Below are positions 59,836 to 61,604 of a stretch of 61,604 bases of DNA, one piece after another (position 1 is the first letter of the stretch; each line of letters begins with the position of its first letter). The position numbers and the translations under genes are program-made. The stretch is from a bacterium (GTDB lineage: Bacteria > Zhuqueibacterota > QNDG01 > JAGLOF01): contig JAGLOF010000043.1 in NCBI GenBank assembly GCA_023139105.1, positions 1 through 61,604 on the forward strand. The letters are read 5' to 3'. Under the pieces are notes generated by a model. The model did not search any database, was not told the DNA's origin, and saw only the letters and a list, made by a program, of their open reading frames with translations.

Positions 59836-61316
59836 AGCTCCGCAGGAGGTTGTTTAATACCCATAAGACGCCGTTGAAGATTGCGCATGTGCTTCTTCTC
59901 ACCCGGCGTAAAGAATCCGATAAAATAGAGGAAAACGAAAGACATTGGCAATAATATAATCCGCCTGATTATTAAAAAGGGGCCTTCAGACATAGTGCCA
60001 ATAAAAAAGATTGGAATAAATATTAATGCAATTTTTACAAGTCTCCCCCATTCATATTTAACGGGATATAGTTTTTGAGAATAGAAATATAAAGACATGG
60101 CCATGGCAGTATATGCAAAAAATGTTGACCATGCAGCTCCAGGAATCCCCAGTATTGGAATCAAAAAATAGTTACCTGATAGACTAACAATTGCACCAAT
60201 GCCCGTAATAAATGGGAGTATATGTGTTTTTTTATTGATGTAAATACCAACAATAAAGTTAACATATATACCATAACAAATATACGCAAGCATGATAATT
60301 GGGACAATTGGTATGCCCGATGAATATTTTTCGCCGATTATTGTATATCCAAACAAAGTAAAACTAATAATATTATCGATAAAAAACGAAACGGCCAGAT
60401 GGAACATTCCGGTTATAAGCACAAAATATGTTAATATTCTTGAGAAGACGGCATGAGCATCTTCCTGTTTTGCAGTTGTTAAAAAGAATGGATGCCATGC
60501 AAAGCGAAATGCCGCAACAATAAGTGCCATGAACATTCCAAGCTTATAAGCTGCACTGAATATACCTGTAGCTTCAGTGCCAACCATCCTGTCAAGAAAG
60601 AAGCGGCTTATTTGGTCCATAATCAGCACAGACAGCATAGACGGAATATATGGTAAACCGAAACGCAGCAATTCTTTAAGCATCGATGTTGAGTAGCGAA
60701 TTCTCAGCCATTGTATGATAACCGGTAATACTGTTACTAATGAGATTGCCGAAGATAGTAGATTTGCCTTGAAAATGCCCACTACACCTTGATTAAGGTA
60801 GACGACAAAGTAAATATTGAAACCCAGGTTAGCGATAACATTAATAAATTTGAGAATACCGAAGCGAGTGGATTTTTCAAGTCCACGCAGTACCAAAAAT
60901 GGTAGAAGAACAAGAACATCGCAAAGGAGAATACCTGCGCCAAGGCGGATTAATTGCAGATATGTAGTAGACCTGAAAATTATTTTTGAAAGTGGAGCTG
61001 GAAATATAAACAGGAAAGTTGCAAATATTAATCCTGTACCGAACAATGTAAGAAATGCCGTACTGAAAATCTGACGCCGCTTCCCCTCTGTTTCCGCTAC
61101 AATGAAATTACGCAGAAATGCCACATCCATACCGTAGCCAAAGACAATATTCATTATTCCCAATGAGGAAAATAACAGTGCAGCTATACCCATTTGAGCA
61201 GGATTCAAAGCATTTGTATGAACTGGTAATAAGAGAAAACCGATAGATCTGGTTAGAATATGTCCGATACCGTAGATTGCCGAGTGTTTGGTTAGTCGTT
61301 TCAAGCTTTGAAGCAT
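59832..61316 (-). CDS. Polysaccharide flippase, Wzx / MVF superfamily
   Basis: A 494-residue membrane protein with about fourteen helices. The N-terminal HSAIYGIGHILTRSIGFLLLPVHTNAL and the PYIPSMLSVLIMDQISRFFLDR and GIFSAAYKLGMFMALIVAAFRFAWHP segments are typical of O-antigen or exopolysaccharide translocases. It should flip lipid-linked sugar units to the periplasmic face. Coupled to the following glycosyltransferase. AGAGGA precedes the ATG. No Wzy or Wzz is in the window. Confidence 0.9.
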   Translation of the reverse strand: MLQSLKRLTKHSAIYGIGHILTRSIGFLLLPVHTNALNPAQMGIAALLFSSLGIMNIVFGYGMDVAFLRNFIVAETEGKRRQIFSTAFLTLFGTGLIFATFLFIFPAPLSKIIFRSTTYLQLIRLGAGILLCDVLVLLPFLVLRGLEKSTRFGILKFINVIANLGFNIYFVVYLNQGVVGIFKANLLSSAISLVTVLPVIIQWLRIRYSTSMLKELLRFGLPYIPSMLSVLIMDQISRFFLDRMVGTEATGIFSAAYKLGMFMALIVAAFRFAWHPFFLTTAKQEDAHAVFSRILTYFVLITGMFHLAVSFFIDNIISFTLFGYTIIGEKYSSGIPIVPIIMLAYICYGIYVNFIVGIYINKKTHILPFITGIGAIVSLSGNYFLIPILGIPGAAWSTFFAYTAMAMSLYFYSQKLYPVKYEWGRLVKIALIFIPIFFIGTMSEGPFLIIRRIILLPMSFVFLYFIGFFTPGEKKHMRNLQRRLMGIKQPPAEL

Positions 61317-61346
61317 ATGTCCTCTTAATTAAAAAAATATTGTGTG

Positions 61347-61604
61347 TTAACGCAGCAACGTCAGTTTAATAGTTTTATAATTTCTACCGGCTTTGAGCAT
61401 ACAAAGATAGAGACCGGACGCTACATCCACTCCATTGTCATTACGCCCATCCCACACAGCTTGATGGAAACCGGAATGCTGTATACCATTGAGTAATGTC
61501 CTTACTCTCTGCCCGTCTATATTATAGATATCCAGACAAACAAATATATTTTCTACTAACTCATAATCTATAAATGTTTGGGGATTAAATGGATTTGGAT
61601 AATT
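61347..61604 (-). CDS. C-terminal part of a type IX secretion substrate (cut by window edge)
   Basis: The last 85 codons of a gene that continues beyond the window. They encode NYPNPFNPQTFIDYELVEN, then VCLDIYNIDGQRVRTLLNG, WDGRNDNGVDVASGLYLCML and a Lys/Arg-rich end (KTIKLTLLR). This is the Por secretion sorting domain, with the FlgD-like WDGRNDNG motif. The passenger is unknown. It ends 30 bases before the flippase start and could be in the same operon. Confidence 0.88.
   Translation of the reverse strand, partial: NYPNPFNPQTFIDYELVENIFVCLDIYNIDGQRVRTLLNGIQHSGFHQAVWDGRNDNGVDVASGLYLCMLKAGRNYKTIKLTLLR

Overview
The window is a gene-dense stretch of a Gram-negative bacterial chromosome. It carries Kdo and LPS-transport genes, many exported proteins with signal peptides, and at least two proteins ending in type IX (Por) secretion sorting domains of the NYPNPFNP kind. 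That tail style, an AT-rich composition and the mix of genes point to an uncultured lineage of the Fibrobacterota-Chlorobiota-Bacteroidota (FCB) superphylum, for example Calditrichota, Marinimicrobia or KSB1-like bacteria. The best promoters I can read are TTGACA-17-TATAWT, not the -33/-7 type of true Bacteroidia. The lineage is inference; no rRNA gene is present.

Almost every gene lies on the minus strand, so the order of transcription runs from high to low coordinates. Region 1 (87-1154) is a lone glycosyltransferase. Region 2 (1303-13952) is one compact operon: kdsB-pyrG-kdsA-kdsC-kdsD-lptC-lptA-lptB-rpoN-hflK-hflC-hslV-hslU. It makes Kdo, activates it with CTP, builds part of the LPS transport bridge, and then adds sigma-54 and two membrane or cytosolic proteolysis modules. 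A clear promoter stands at 14055-14083. Region 3 (14661-17481) is trkA-trkH potassium uptake.

Region 4 (17819-34729) is the most interesting part: twelve same-strand genes with short gaps. In order of transcription they are an M28 peptidase, two C69 peptidases, PgsB, PgsC and PgsW (poly-gamma-glutamate type amide ligase system, without PgsA/CapA), a DUF6305 protein, a 12-TM anion-type transporter, a 54-residue membrane microprotein, an AstE-like M14 deacylase, a tricorn-like S41 protease and an S9 prolyl oligopeptidase. I read it as a peptide or gamma-glutamyl polymer handling system in which an ATP-dependent ligase is joined to exported hydrolases.

Region 5 (35587-41157) holds a small exported protein, a plus-strand lipoprotein, a membrane protein with a Cys4 tail and a DUF1684 lipoprotein. 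Region 6 (41380-50826) is a single 3148-residue gene: choice-of-anchor domain, fifteen DUF11 repeats, four SdrD_B-like domains, a GH99-like glycosidase domain and a type IX tail. Region 7 (52005-61604) contains a large protein of unknown function, a PQQ-type propeller with a MarR regulator whose operator is readable, a GH97 glycosidase, tRNA-Arg(CCG), an S4 RNA-binding protein, a glycosyltransferase, a flippase and the end of another type IX substrate.

The larger gene-free gaps (13953-14660, 34730-35586, 50827-52004) contain a composite dispersed repeat made of recurring modules in a conserved order. Two genes (lptB, pgsB) seem to start at non-AUG codons placed after good Shine-Dalgarno sequences, and several others start at TTG.
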